A stretch of DNA of 64,000 nucleotides from Bradyrhizobium sp. Gha (GTDB taxonomy: Bacteria > Pseudomonadota > Alphaproteobacteria > Rhizobiales > Xanthobacteraceae). The DNA is taken from contig NZ_FOQM01000024.1 in assembly GCF_900113735.1 (NCBI RefSeq), positions 57,537 through 121,536 of the forward strand. Reading direction: 5' to 3'. Below are positions 54,639 through 63,129 of the stretch, in pieces. Position numbers and translations under genes: made by a program. The first letter of the stretch is position 1. Every line of letters begins with the position of its first letter. Below the pieces are notes generated by a model, which made no database searches, was not told the origin of the DNA, and saw only the letters and a program-made list of their open reading frames with translations.

Positions 54639-55231
54639 TCGGGTCCATCACACGATTCTGGCAGCGCATCCCGAAAGCCGTGCTGTTCGGCGCCGCCATC
54701 CTGCTGCAATGCGCGCTGCTGATCGTGATGGTCACCGATCGCATGCAGATCCTGCGCGAGGGGACGGAGGTGACCTTGCAGACACGGCCGGTCGATCCGC
54801 ATGATCTCCTGCGCGGCGACTATGTCGTGCTCGGCTACGACATCTCGCAGCTGCCGGCAGGCGCGCTTGCAGGCCAGGCTTCCGCCGAGCGCAATCCCGT
54901 CGTGTTCGTCGAGCTGGCGCCCGATGCCAACGGCCTCTATCAGGCCGTTTCGGTTCATGCCGCGCCTGTCGCGGTCACCGCGCCCGAAGTGCTGATCCGC
55001 GGCCGCGTCAGTTATTCCTGCGGTTCGACCATCCGCACCTTCTGCGACCGGCTGACGATCAGATACGGTCTCGAAAGCTATTTCGTGCCCGAAGGCGAGG
55101 GCAGGACCCTCGAGCAGGCCCGCAACCAGCAGAAGCTGCGCGTCGTTGCCGCCGTGCTGCCGTCAGGCCGGGCGGCGATCAAACGGCTGCTGCTCGACGG
55201 CGAGCCGGTGTACGAGGAGCCGTGGTATTAG
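54635..55231 (+). CDS. GDYXXLXY domain protein
   Basis: A 198-residue protein with one N-terminal membrane segment (~15-33, AVLFGAAILLQCALLIVMV) and an extracytoplasmic domain holding the name-giving motif RGDYVVLGYDIS (~60-71). Two cysteines (SYSCGSTIRTFCDRL) could form a disulfide. The function is unknown. It overlaps the upstream DUF2157 frame by four bases (ATGA), and the two families are found together widely, which suggests a membrane complex. ATG at 54635 is the only sensible start. Confidence 0.88.
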   Translation: MIGSITRFWQRIPKAVLFGAAILLQCALLIVMVTDRMQILREGTEVTLQTRPVDPHDLLRGDYVVLGYDISQLPAGALAGQASAERNPVVFVELAPDANGLYQAVSVHAAPVAVTAPEVLIRGRVSYSCGSTIRTFCDRLTIRYGLESYFVPEGEGRTLEQARNQQKLRVVAAVLPSGRAAIKRLLLDGEPVYEEPWY

Positions 55232-55237
55232 GCGGAG

Positions 55238-56656
55238 CTACCTGGAGCCCCTCTTCAAAGCGCGCCGCAGCACGTCCCACATCCCCGCGTCGTTCATATG
55301 CGCGACGTTGAAGCGCAGGAAATTCTCCGCGGTCTGTGCCACGCTGAACACATTGCCCGGCGCCAACACCACGTTCTCGTCGAGCGCGGCGCGCGCCACC
55401 GCCGTGGCATCCTGTCCGTCGGCAAGCCGGCACCACAGGAAGAAGCCGCCGCGGGGCATCAGCCAGGGTTCGATGCCCAGCGCGGCGAGTTTTCGCGCGG
55501 TGTCGCGACGTGTCCGCGTGAGCTTTTGCCGGAGCTCGTCCATGTGCTTGCGATAGCTGCCGCCGGCCAGAACCCTGGCGATGATCTCGGTCGCGACCGG
55601 GCTCGGGCCGCCGAAGCTGGTGGCGACCTGGAGGTCGACGAGATGCTCGATCCAGTCGGAGCGCGCCGCGATGTAGCCGCAGCGCACCGAGGCCGACAGT
55701 GTTTTCGAGAAGCTGCCGATGCGAATGACGCGGTTCAATCCGTCGAGTGCGGCCAGGCGCGGCGAGCGCTCCGGCTCGAAATCGCCAAAGATATCGTCCT
55801 CGACGATGGTGAGGTCGTGCGCGGCCGCCGCGGTCAAAAGCCGGTGTGCGGTCTGCAGCGAGAGCGTCGCACCGCTCGGATTGTGCAGCGCTGAATTGGT
55901 GATGTAGAGCCGCGGCCGCTCCTGCGCGAGCGTCTGCTCGAGGCGCGCGACGTCGGGGCCCGACGGGGTATAGGGCACGCTGACGATTCGGGCCTGATGC
56001 GCGCGCAGCAGGGCGCGAAAATTGAAGTAGCAGGGATCGTCGACCAGCACGGTGTCGCCGGGACGCAGCAGGAAGCGGCAGATGAGGTCGGTTGCCTGCG
56101 TGCCCGACCCCGTCAGCATCAGCTGGCTGATCGAGGCTTCGATCGCGTCCTCCGCGAGGCGCGCCAGCAGCAGCCGGCGCAGCGCAGGCGAGCCACCCGT
56201 GCTGCCGTAGTTCGTCAGCACGCTGGTCTCGGTGCGGGCAAGCGCGCGGGTGGCGCGGCGCAATGCCGCTTCCGGCATCCACGCCGGCGGCAGCCAACCG
56301 CAGCCGGGTTTGGGCACGGCCGCGTCGGTGTCGAGCGATTGCCGGGAGACCCAGAACGGATCGACCGCCCGGTCTCGGCGTGGCTCGACTTCGGTCAAGG
56401 CAAGCGGCGGCGTAGCGGTCGATGCGACATAGAAGCCCGAGCCGCGACGCGCGCGGATCAGGCCTTCCGCGGCGAGGCGATCATAGGCCTCGACCACGGT
56501 GGATGGCGAAACACCCATGCTGGCGGCAAGGCTGCGGATCGACGGCAGGCGGTCGCCGGCACTCAGCGCCCGGCCCGCGACCTTGGCGCGGATCGCGCTC
56601 ATCACGTCGACGGTCCGCGTGCCGCCGCGACCTTTCGAGGGCACTTCAATGGTCAA
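55238..56656 (-). CDS. MocR/PdxR-type regulator (GntR HTH + aminotransferase fold)
   Basis: A 472-residue regulator. The N-terminal GntR-type winged helix has the expected LPSIRSLAASMGVSPSTVVEAYDRLAAEG (recognised by RSLAASMGVSP and TVVEAYDRL). The rest is a fold-type I aminotransferase domain with VDDPCYFNF, SALHNPSG, VEDDIFGDFE and the PLP lysine in GSFSKTLSASVRCGY. Members sense PLP or amino acids. TTG at 56656 is chosen because GGAAGG lies nine bases before it; GTG at 56722 would place the start beyond a good -10 box. It is divergent from an EamA transporter, which it probably controls. Confidence 0.88.
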   Translation of the reverse strand: MTIEVPSKGRGGTRTVDVMSAIRAKVAGRALSAGDRLPSIRSLAASMGVSPSTVVEAYDRLAAEGLIRARRGSGFYVASTATPPLALTEVEPRRDRAVDPFWVSRQSLDTDAAVPKPGCGWLPPAWMPEAALRRATRALARTETSVLTNYGSTGGSPALRRLLLARLAEDAIEASISQLMLTGSGTQATDLICRFLLRPGDTVLVDDPCYFNFRALLRAHQARIVSVPYTPSGPDVARLEQTLAQERPRLYITNSALHNPSGATLSLQTAHRLLTAAAAHDLTIVEDDIFGDFEPERSPRLAALDGLNRVIRIGSFSKTLSASVRCGYIAARSDWIEHLVDLQVATSFGGPSPVATEIIARVLAGGSYRKHMDELRQKLTRTRRDTARKLAALGIEPWLMPRGGFFLWCRLADGQDATAVARAALDENVVLAPGNVFSVAQTAENFLRFNVAHMNDAGMWDVLRRALKRGSR

Positions 56657-56690
56657 GCCGTATTGCCTTCCATACCCATACAGAATGTTC

Positions 56691-56710
56691 GGATTGTACT
56701 GGATTGTGAC
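56691..56710. promoter_or_regulatory. direct repeat, candidate operator between the MocR-type gene and eamA
   Basis: GGATTGTACT and GGATTGTGAC follow each other directly (56691-56710), and the first copy contains ATTGTA, which on the minus strand is TACAAT, a good -10 box for the regulator. MocR-family proteins typically bind direct repeats near their own promoter. CATACCCATAC lies at 56671-56681, a second short direct repeat. Confidence 0.5.
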
Positions 56711-56765
56711 TGGCCTCGCCACCGGCGATGGCCGAGGATCGCGCCCTCAAAAGCGTGGGACGGAC

Positions 56766-57626
56766 ATGCAATCTGCGGCCAGCGGCTGGGGCAACGGGCT
56801 TCTCGGCGTCATCATCTTCAGCGGGTCCTTGCCGGCGACGCGCGTCGCGGTCGGTGGCTTTTCGGCGCTGTTCCTGACCTCGGCGCGCGCGATCATCGCG
56901 GCGCTGATCGGTGCGGCTGTGCTCGCCCTGCTGCGTCAGGCCTGGCCGGAGCGAAAGGATTTCGTGTCGCTCACCATTGTCTCCATGGGCGTCGTGGCCG
57001 GTTTTCCGCTGCTGACGGCGCTCGCGCTCCAGCACATCACCTCGGCGCATTCCATCGTCTTCATCGGCCTCTTGCCGCTGTCGACCGCGATCTTCGCCGT
57101 ACTGCGCGGCGGCGAGCGGCCACGGCCGCTGTTCTGGCTGTTCGCGGTTCTCGGCAGCGCCACTGTTGCGGCCTTTGCCCTCTCGAACGGCAGCACGGTG
57201 TCGGTCACCGGCGATCTGCTGATGGTGGCTGCGATCGTGCTGTGCGGGCTCGGCTATGCCGAGGGCGCTGCACTATCGCGCCGGATCGGCGGTTGGCAGG
57301 TGATCTCCTGGGCGTTGCTGCTGGCGCTGCCGCTGATGCTGCCGCTCGCGCTTCTCGCCTGGCCTTCGACATGGAATGGCGTCGGTGCGCCGGCCTGGAT
57401 CGGGCTCGCCTACGTCTCGGTCTTCAGCATGTTCGTCGGCTTCATCTTCTGGTATCGCGGCCTCGCGATCGGCGGCATCGCGCGCGTCGGCCAGTTGCAG
57501 CAGCTCCAGCCGTTCTTCGGCCTCGCGCTGGCCGGCTTCCTGCTGCACGAGCCGGTCGCCTGGAGCATGATCGCCGCGGCCGCGCTGGTCGTCGTCTGCG
57601 TGTTCTTCGCGCGGCGATATGCCTGA
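56766..57626 (+). CDS. EamA/DMT family transporter controlled by the divergent MocR-type gene
   Basis: A 286-residue protein with about ten membrane segments in two EamA halves. PATRVAVGGFSALFLTSARA near the start and VSVFSMFVGFIFWYRGLAIGG in the second half are typical of this superfamily, as is IARVGQLQQLQPFFGL. The substrate is unknown. In other bacteria EamA exporters paired with a MocR-type regulator move amino acids or vitamin B6-related compounds, which makes these plausible candidates. GGGACGGA precedes ATG at 56766. It is convergent with the EAL gene. Confidence 0.9.
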   Translation: MQSAASGWGNGLLGVIIFSGSLPATRVAVGGFSALFLTSARAIIAALIGAAVLALLRQAWPERKDFVSLTIVSMGVVAGFPLLTALALQHITSAHSIVFIGLLPLSTAIFAVLRGGERPRPLFWLFAVLGSATVAAFALSNGSTVSVTGDLLMVAAIVLCGLGYAEGAALSRRIGGWQVISWALLLALPLMLPLALLAWPSTWNGVGAPAWIGLAYVSVFSMFVGFIFWYRGLAIGGIARVGQLQQLQPFFGLALAGFLLHEPVAWSMIAAAALVVVCVFFARRYA

Positions 57627-57638
57627 GGCCCTGGCGCC

Positions 57639-58850
57639 TCACCCCCGTTCCATTACCGTTTGCGTCAGCGCGCTTCTCGCGAACTTCTTCAACGGCATCG
57701 GCTTGCCGAACAGATAGCCCTGCACGAGATCGAAGCCGAGCTCGTTGACAGCCATCAGGTCGCCGCGGCTCTCGACACCCTCGGCGACGGCGCGTGCGCC
57801 GTAGCCTTGTGCGAGCTCGACGATGTGACGGCACACCGTTCGCTTCAGCCGGTCGTTGCCGCAGCCGGTGACGAATTGCCGGTCGGCCTTGAGCTTGATG
57901 AACGGAATTTTGTCCAGCCCCATCAGCTCCGGCCAGTTGGCCCCGAGATTGTCGATCGACAGTCCGATATTGTGGAAGCGCATTTCGCGCGCGATCTCGG
58001 TGAGGAAGTCGAGGTCGCGGATCGCCTCGCCGCTGGCGATCTCGATCGTCAGGCCGCCGAACGCCGGATGCGTCGGCATCCTCCTGCACAGATCGCGCAC
58101 GGCCTGCGGCTCTCTCAGATAAGGCGCAGGCAGGTTGATCGACAGATCGACCGCGCTCTGGCGCTCGAGAAGATAGTGCCAGTCCTGCAGCGCGCGCTCG
58201 ATCACGAACTCCGAGAGGTCGCGGAAGTGCGGGTCGTGGCTCTCAGGGATGAAATAGGCCGGCGGCACCACGCCCCAGGTCGGGTGCCGCATCCGTACCA
58301 GCGCCTCGGCGCCGCGGCGGACCAGCGAGCGCGCCTCGATCTTCGACTGGTACCAGAGCTCGAGCCAGCCCGCATGCAGGGCTTCGCCGACATGCACGGC
58401 CGGGCTGGGCACAGGCTCGTCCGGCAGCAGCATTGCGACGCGCTCGCGCAGCGTCTCCGCGGCAAAGGGCGTGGTCAGTGGCGGCAGCATCGCGAGCCCG
58501 TATTCCTCGCCGACCTGCTGCACGGCTTTGACGATGATCGAGTCGCGTGCACCGACGGCGAGCACCTTGCCGTCGAAAGCCTCGCGCACCAGAATTTCCA
58601 GGAATCGGCCGGGCTCGATGCCGTCGGCCGCGATGCCGAGCAGGATCAGGTCCGGCAGCTCGGAGCCGAGGACGGCCTGCAACTCGCCCGCACCGCTGCA
58701 TTCGCTGGTGACGAAGCCGAGATCCTCGAGCACCTCGCTCATGAAGGCGCGCAGGTGGCGCTTGCTGTCGGCCACGCAAGCGCGCGGCATCATCTTCCGC
58801 CTTCCGAAGGTTTTCAGGCTTCGTCCGGCGAGCTGACCAATCCCTTCCAT
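57639..58850 (-). CDS. degenerate EAL-domain protein with pseudo-receiver domain
   Basis: A 403-residue protein. Residues ~21-145 have the shape of a response-regulator receiver, but the phosphoacceptor position in PDLILLGIAADG is G72, so phosphorylation is unlikely. Residues ~152-395 form an EAL domain. EAL (182-184), N239, E270, K319, AEGVE (356-360) and Q377 of QGY are kept, but the metal-binding DDFGTG loop reads DNLGAN (300-305). Loss of the second aspartate predicts weak or absent c-di-GMP phosphodiesterase activity; a binding role is possible. ATG at 58850 has GGGAG upstream. It is convergent with eamA. Confidence 0.85.
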   Translation of the reverse strand: MEGIGQLAGRSLKTFGRRKMMPRACVADSKRHLRAFMSEVLEDLGFVTSECSGAGELQAVLGSELPDLILLGIAADGIEPGRFLEILVREAFDGKVLAVGARDSIIVKAVQQVGEEYGLAMLPPLTTPFAAETLRERVAMLLPDEPVPSPAVHVGEALHAGWLELWYQSKIEARSLVRRGAEALVRMRHPTWGVVPPAYFIPESHDPHFRDLSEFVIERALQDWHYLLERQSAVDLSINLPAPYLREPQAVRDLCRRMPTHPAFGGLTIEIASGEAIRDLDFLTEIAREMRFHNIGLSIDNLGANWPELMGLDKIPFIKLKADRQFVTGCGNDRLKRTVCRHIVELAQGYGARAVAEGVESRGDLMAVNELGFDLVQGYLFGKPMPLKKFARSALTQTVMERG

Positions 58851-59409
58851 CGCAAACCACTCCCGTTCCCTGCAGATGTGTTAGCGATGCGGGGGGCTTC
58901 AAATATGGAGAGCTTCGGCTTGTCCGCTGAATTGTCCCGATAACCTTAAAGCCCTCATCATTTCTAAAATTGTCTGGATTGCTTTGGCAAAGTCTTCACG
59001 CTCGTCCGCTTTCGGGACATTCGCGCGCGGAAAATCGCGCGGGCATTCTTGCCGGACCGTCCGTCGATGCCGGCGCGCGGTGTCCTGCAATTGGACGAAG
59101 CCGCAGCACGCTTTGCCCGATCGAATAATTCCGGTGTCGATTTCCTGCGGATTGTCGTGCCCTGCCGACCGCGGTCGCGTGTGACGGTGATGCGACTGCG
59201 ACGATCTGCAGGTCGGGCGAGTGTGAAGCGCCTCACATGCGGATGGCCGCACATGCGCTATGGGTCCGCGGAGCCGGTGGTGGGCTGTCAGGGATTACAG
59301 CTATGACGACGCGGCGGTTGGTCTATTGGTGGTTCAGGATCGTGATGTCAGGGCGCTTTCTCGATCGCTTCCTGCGCCTGCCACATGCGCCCAATAGGGT
59401 GCAGGGGAA
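58851..59409. other. intergenic region without recognised gene
   Basis: About 560 bases between the EAL gene and a conserved hypothetical gene, both on the minus strand. Open frames here (such as 58899-59252 minus and 59049-59306 plus) overlap each other, lack ribosome sites and have no recognisable sequence. The stretch near 58935-58985 is less GC-rich and may hold the promoter of the EAL gene. No hairpin with a T tract was noticed. Confidence 0.5.
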
Positions 59410-60618
59410 TCAGGTTGCCCCGAGCAATTTGCGAAATGCCGCCGCGCCGTCCTGCACCGCGTCGCGGCCCTTCCAGGCCAGATAGCTCAGCTTGCCGCCC
59501 AGCGTGTCCGGGCTGCGCAGCCGCCGCGAGCCGAGGATATGACCGACATTGGCGGGGAAGCGGCTGACTTCGGCCGAAACCAGCGCTGCGATCGCGTCCA
59601 TCAATTGTTGAAGCCGGACGCCCCATTCGCTCTGCTCGATGCCGTCGATGCGAAGCTTGAGCGAATGCTCGGCGTCGTAGATTTCGGTGAGCAGGTCGCG
59701 TGCGACGAGGAAGCGGTTGTGCCGGAGCGCGACCCGCAGCGCGAGGCGCTTGTCGTCGAGCCGGTCGAGCACCATGGGAATGACGCAAGCATAGGGCGTC
59801 GCGGCGATGTCGGCGGCATTCTTGCTCGCGGCCGCCTTGGTCGCGAGGTATGCGAGTTGCCAGAATGTTTTCAGGCGCCTCGCCACCAGCGCCAGCGCAA
59901 ACGGCAGTGCATCGGGATGCGCTTTCTTGAAGGCGTCGAGCTGCGCCGTGATCTGGCTGACCTGGCCGTCGTCGAACTTCGCGATCGTCTCGGGCAGCTT
60001 CTCGTTGAACTTCGGCAGTGCCTCGCCGGCGCGCAGCACCCGCTGCATCTTCTTCACGTCCTCGAAGGCGGTACGCGAGGCCGTATATTGCGTGAGCTTG
60101 CTACGCGCGAACTCGGCGCTCTCCGCGGAGGCGAGCGTGTTCTCGAGCACCTTGAGCACCTTGATCTGAAAGGCCGTCGCGATCTTCTGCACTTCCTTGG
60201 GATTGTTGGCCGTGACCTGGTCGTTGATCGCCTTGACATAGTCGCGTGCCATGGTCGGCAGCAGGTCGCGGCAAATCCACTCCCAGATCGGCGTGAGCGT
60301 GTTGCGCGAGATCCGTCCCGCATTGGCGTGCTCGGGCGCGCCGTCGATCAGCAGCAGCTCGAGGGGGGCAAAGAAGTAGCGCGAAGGATTGGTGGCGCGC
60401 GCCTGGACCGAACCGTCCTTGCGGAACTCTGCGCGCAGCTTGGCCTGAACCCCGGCCGAGCCCGGCATGTCGATGCCGCACAGTTCGAGCCGCTCGAGCT
60501 CGCTGAGCAGGCAGCTGCGCGACAGCGGCGTCAGCTTCTGCAGGAACTCCGAAAGCTCGTCGATCTCGTCCATGGCACGCTCTCGCAACGATTCCAGCAG
60601 GCCACTCGCCCAATGCAT
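59410..60618 (-). CDS. conserved hypothetical helical protein
   Basis: A 402-residue protein that I do not recognise. It is predicted to be mostly helical, without membrane segments, signal peptide or known catalytic motifs. The N-terminus (LLESLRERAMDEIDELSEFLQKL, seen as ERAMDEIDEL) looks amphipathic. Middle features are SRYFFAPLELLLIDGAPEHAN, TLTPIWEWICRDLL and ALVARRLKTFWQLAYLATKAAAS, and the end has GHILGSRRLRSPD and LSYLAWKGRDAVQ. ATG at 60618 is given; ATG at 60573 (MDEIDEL) is as likely. Composition and length suggest a real gene. It is divergent from the LuxR-type regulator. Confidence 0.75.
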   Translation of the reverse strand: MHWASGLLESLRERAMDEIDELSEFLQKLTPLSRSCLLSELERLELCGIDMPGSAGVQAKLRAEFRKDGSVQARATNPSRYFFAPLELLLIDGAPEHANAGRISRNTLTPIWEWICRDLLPTMARDYVKAINDQVTANNPKEVQKIATAFQIKVLKVLENTLASAESAEFARSKLTQYTASRTAFEDVKKMQRVLRAGEALPKFNEKLPETIAKFDDGQVSQITAQLDAFKKAHPDALPFALALVARRLKTFWQLAYLATKAAASKNAADIAATPYACVIPMVLDRLDDKRLALRVALRHNRFLVARDLLTEIYDAEHSLKLRIDGIEQSEWGVRLQQLMDAIAALVSAEVSRFPANVGHILGSRRLRSPDTLGGKLSYLAWKGRDAVQDGAAAFRKLLGAT

Positions 60619-60890
60619 GGACGCATTTGCGCGCTCACAATTGTGACACAGAGAAGCAAAGTCCCCGTTAATGAATCCGTAAAATCCGGCGGCGCCGGGG
60701 ATTGTTGCGGAAGAAATCGTTAAGAAGGCCTTCAGCGGGGCGGCTTATCAACCACTGCACGTCCGGAGAGCTGCGCAAAAGCATAAATTGTGCCGAGATC
60801 GGGTTTTTCGCGCCAAACTGCCAAGATAGCCGTAGTCTTACGGAGCAAAAAGTTAATCACAGATCGCCCCGGGTTCCGCTACAGAGCCGC

Positions 60891-61505
60891 ATGGGGTCAC
60901 ATAAAGATACGGCCGCTGATTCGCGGCCGGTGGGATGGTGCGAGAGAGGCGCTGCTCCGGTCGAAGAGCTCGAATTCGTCCGCTTGAATGCCGCGCGCGC
61001 CAAGGCGGCCGACGAGATGGCCGTGGCTATCGCCCGTGAGCTCAATGGCCCTCTGACCGCCCTGCTGCTCTACATGGGCGAGATCAAGCATCACAGCGAC
61101 CAGCTCGCGCCTGTTTCGGCCGACCGCGCCTATTTGCGGCAGGTTGTGGAGAACGCGTTGGCGCAGACCGAGCGCGTCTGCACTCTGGTCAAGCAGCTCG
61201 CCGGCTCGCACAAGGGCGCCTTGCCCACGGCGCCCGCGACAGAGGATGCCGTGGTGAAGGCTGGCCGTGTGCTGGCGCCGCGCGCGACGGCCGAATTGCC
61301 GGGCGCGTTGGGCAAGCGGCTGACCAAGCGCGAACGTGAAGTGCTGCGGCTGATCAGTGAGGGCTTTTCGAACAAGCAGGGCGCGCTGCGGATGCAGATC
61401 AGTCCGCGCACCTTCGAGAGCCATCGTGCCGAAGCGATGCGCAAGCTCGGCGCGCGCAACACCGCGGACCTCGTCCGTGCGGCGCTGTTGCATTCGCTCG
61501 AATGA
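60891..61505 (+). CDS. LuxR/FixJ-type regulator with histidine-less HisKA-like region
   Basis: A 204-residue protein. Residues ~40-105 resemble the dimerisation helices of sensor kinases: AVAIARELNGPLTALLLYMGEI parallels the AHELNQPLTAI-type H-box, but R49 stands in place of the phosphorylated histidine. No ATPase domain follows. Residues 143-200 are a LuxR-type helix-turn-helix close to FixJ output domains (LTKREREVLRLISEGFSNKQ, ISPRTFESHRAEAMRKLGARN in part). It may dimerise through the kinase-like helices and bind DNA without phosphotransfer. ATG at 60891 is used; the upstream ORF extension to 60702 is not supported. The 270 bases upstream contain the divergent promoters. Confidence 0.82.
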   Translation: MGSHKDTAADSRPVGWCERGAAPVEELEFVRLNAARAKAADEMAVAIARELNGPLTALLLYMGEIKHHSDQLAPVSADRAYLRQVVENALAQTERVCTLVKQLAGSHKGALPTAPATEDAVVKAGRVLAPRATAELPGALGKRLTKREREVLRLISEGFSNKQGALRMQISPRTFESHRAEAMRKLGARNTADLVRAALLHSLE

Positions 61506-61524
61506 ACCGTGGTCCCGGGCCGCT

Positions 61525-61773
61525 TTAGAAATAATCGTCGGCGAAGGGACGCAAGCGCGAGGTCGGCCGCGGCACCTTCGGATCTTCCTTCGGCGTATTC
61601 GGGACGATGGTGATGGTCCAGCGCTGCGGGACGGTCGATTCCTGCTCCAGCACAGAGCGAACGAAGCCCGTCACCGTGGACTCACCCGCCTTCACCGTGG
61701 CCATCCGTCCATTGAACTGGGCGATGCGGAAGCGACGGACCTCTTTCTGGTCCGCAGTCTCATAGGTGAACAT
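61525..61773 (-). CDS. small conserved hypothetical protein
   Basis: An 82-residue soluble protein: MFTYETADQKEVRRFRIAQF, then GRMATVKAGESTVTGFVRSV and RWTITIVPNTPKEDP. I know no family name. AGGAGG lies about nine bases before ATG, a strong ribosome site, which supports a real gene despite its size. It has no cysteine, no membrane segment and no signal. It is convergent with the LuxR-type gene and lies downstream of the HPt gene. Confidence 0.75.
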   Translation of the reverse strand: MFTYETADQKEVRRFRIAQFNGRMATVKAGESTVTGFVRSVLEQESTVPQRWTITIVPNTPKEDPKVPRPTSRLRPFADDYF

Positions 61774-61871
61774 GGAAACCCTCCTGGTTTCCGGCGACTA
61801 TCGCCACCTATGATTAGTCATCCGTGAAAATCGCCAACCGTATAAGTACGGCGGGACTGCCGCCGGAATGG

Positions 61872-62285
61872 TCAGTCCTGCGGTTCCTGCGCCCGCGCGG
61901 TCGCAAACGCCGTATCCATCAGGTCAAGCAAATCGCCAAATTCGGTGTCGTCGAGCCCATCGGCCGTGCTCTCGAGCCGCAGCGCCAGCGCGGCGAGGCG
62001 AAGGTAACCGAATGTCCTGGCCGTGCTCTTCAGTGAATGCGCCTCGCGCGCGATCCGGCTGCGATGCCGGCCGAGGGCCAGCGTGCGAAACAGCCCGAGC
62101 CGCGCGCTGGTCTCGCTCCAGAACACGGCGCGCACCTCTCGGGCGCCATCCTCGCCGATCTCGTGCACCAGCGCTTCGAAGGCGCCAGGCTCGCGCAGCG
62201 GTTCAGGCTCGCGCAGCGGTTCAGGCTCGCGCAAGGCTGCGGTGTCGAGCGCGGCTGGCCCGGGCGCGAATGCGGTGTCGATCAT
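61872..62285 (-). CDS. HPt domain protein
   Basis: A 137-residue histidine phosphotransfer protein. The phosphorylatable histidine is H83 in REAHSLKSTARTFGY, with LRLAALALRLE following, the usual helix pair of HPt domains. The N-terminal 35 residues include a tandem peptide REPEPL-REPEPL-REPG encoded by an 18-base repeat. It probably relays phosphate between a kinase and a response regulator; no kinase is adjacent except the cheA start at the window edge on the other strand. Length is typical. Confidence 0.85.
   Translation of the reverse strand: MIDTAFAPGPAALDTAALREPEPLREPEPLREPGAFEALVHEIGEDGAREVRAVFWSETSARLGLFRTLALGRHRSRIAREAHSLKSTARTFGYLRLAALALRLESTADGLDDTEFGDLLDLMDTAFATARAQEPQD
62187..62234. 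repeat. 18-bp tandem repeat inside the HPt gene
   Basis: AGGCTCGCGCAGCGGTTC occurs at 62187-62204 and 62205-62222, followed by a partial third copy AGGCTCGCGCA. The in-frame length (six codons) adds REPEPL units to the N-terminus, so copy number could vary without a frameshift. Confidence 0.9.
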
Positions 62286-62433
62286 GATGTCGAGGTCCCC
62301 CTTGTGCGCGCCGGCCTGCGCGGAGCGTAGGGGATGTCTATGCCATTCCGATTTCAGTTCCGGTCGCGAGACGCACCGTGTTTGCTGGTAGCGTTTAGCA
62401 ATTGCTTTACCATGCGCAGCCCCGCGTGCCCCG

Positions 62434-63129
62434 TCAGGAGCCGAGCAGCCGATCGCACTGGGCTTTGACCGTGGCGTAGCATTCGCACGCCGTCTCGCGC
62501 AGGCCGTCCAGATTGATAATCTGGATATGTCCGCGGCTGTAATGGATGAAGTTGGCTTGCTGCAAGGTATTGGCGACCAGCGACACGCTGTTGCGCCGCG
62601 CCCCGATCATCTGCGCCAAGGCTTCCTGCGTCAGCAGCAGCCGGTAGTCCGCCGACAAATCGTGAATGTGCAAGAGGCAGCGCGAGAGCCGCGACTCCAC
62701 GGGGTGCGCCACGTTGCAGCCTGCAGTCTGCTGCACCTGCGCATAGACCGCGAGCCCGTGACGTACCAGTAGCGTCCGCAAAGTCGGGCTCTGATCGGCG
62801 GCGAGGCGAAGCCGGTCGAGATCGATCACCGAGGCGGCGCCGGCAACCAGCACCACCGCTGTGTTCAGGGCGCCTGCATCGCCCATGGCCGAGAGTGCGC
62901 CGAGCAGGCTGTCGCGCCCGATCATGGCGACCTGCACATGCGCGCCCTTGGTGAGCTCCACGACGAGCGAGATCACGCCACGATGCGGGAAGTAGGCGCG
63001 TTTGAGCGTCTCGCCGGTCTCGACCAGCACGGTCTCTTGCGGCAGATCGACTGTGCGCAGATGTGCGCGGATCAGTTCATAATCGTCTGCCGACAGCGCC
63101 GACAGGAAACGGTTCGAGGGCCGCACCAT
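62434..63129 (-). CDS. Crp/Fnr family transcriptional regulator
   Basis: A 231-residue regulator. The cyclic-nucleotide-binding-like domain (~1-130) has VLVETGETLKRAYFPHRGVISLV and GRDSLLGALSAMGD. The C-terminal winged helix (~150-225) contains LLLTQEALAQMIGARRNSVSLVANTL and the FIHYSRGHIQI wing. No N-terminal Fe-S cysteine cluster of the FNR type is seen. ATG at 63129 (MVRPSNRF) is preferred because it matches the usual start in this group. An extension of 46 or 51 codons (ATG 63267, TTG 63282) remains open, but its base composition looks like a leader. The effector is unknown. Confidence 0.88.
   Translation of the reverse strand: MVRPSNRFLSALSADDYELIRAHLRTVDLPQETVLVETGETLKRAYFPHRGVISLVVELTKGAHVQVAMIGRDSLLGALSAMGDAGALNTAVVLVAGAASVIDLDRLRLAADQSPTLRTLLVRHGLAVYAQVQQTAGCNVAHPVESRLSRCLLHIHDLSADYRLLLTQEALAQMIGARRNSVSLVANTLQQANFIHYSRGHIQIINLDGLRETACECYATVKAQCDRLLGS

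Noticed and set aside
58899..59252. 117-codon minus-strand open frame upstream of the EAL gene
   Set aside because: Overlaps other equally open frames, lacks an SD and shows no family signature.
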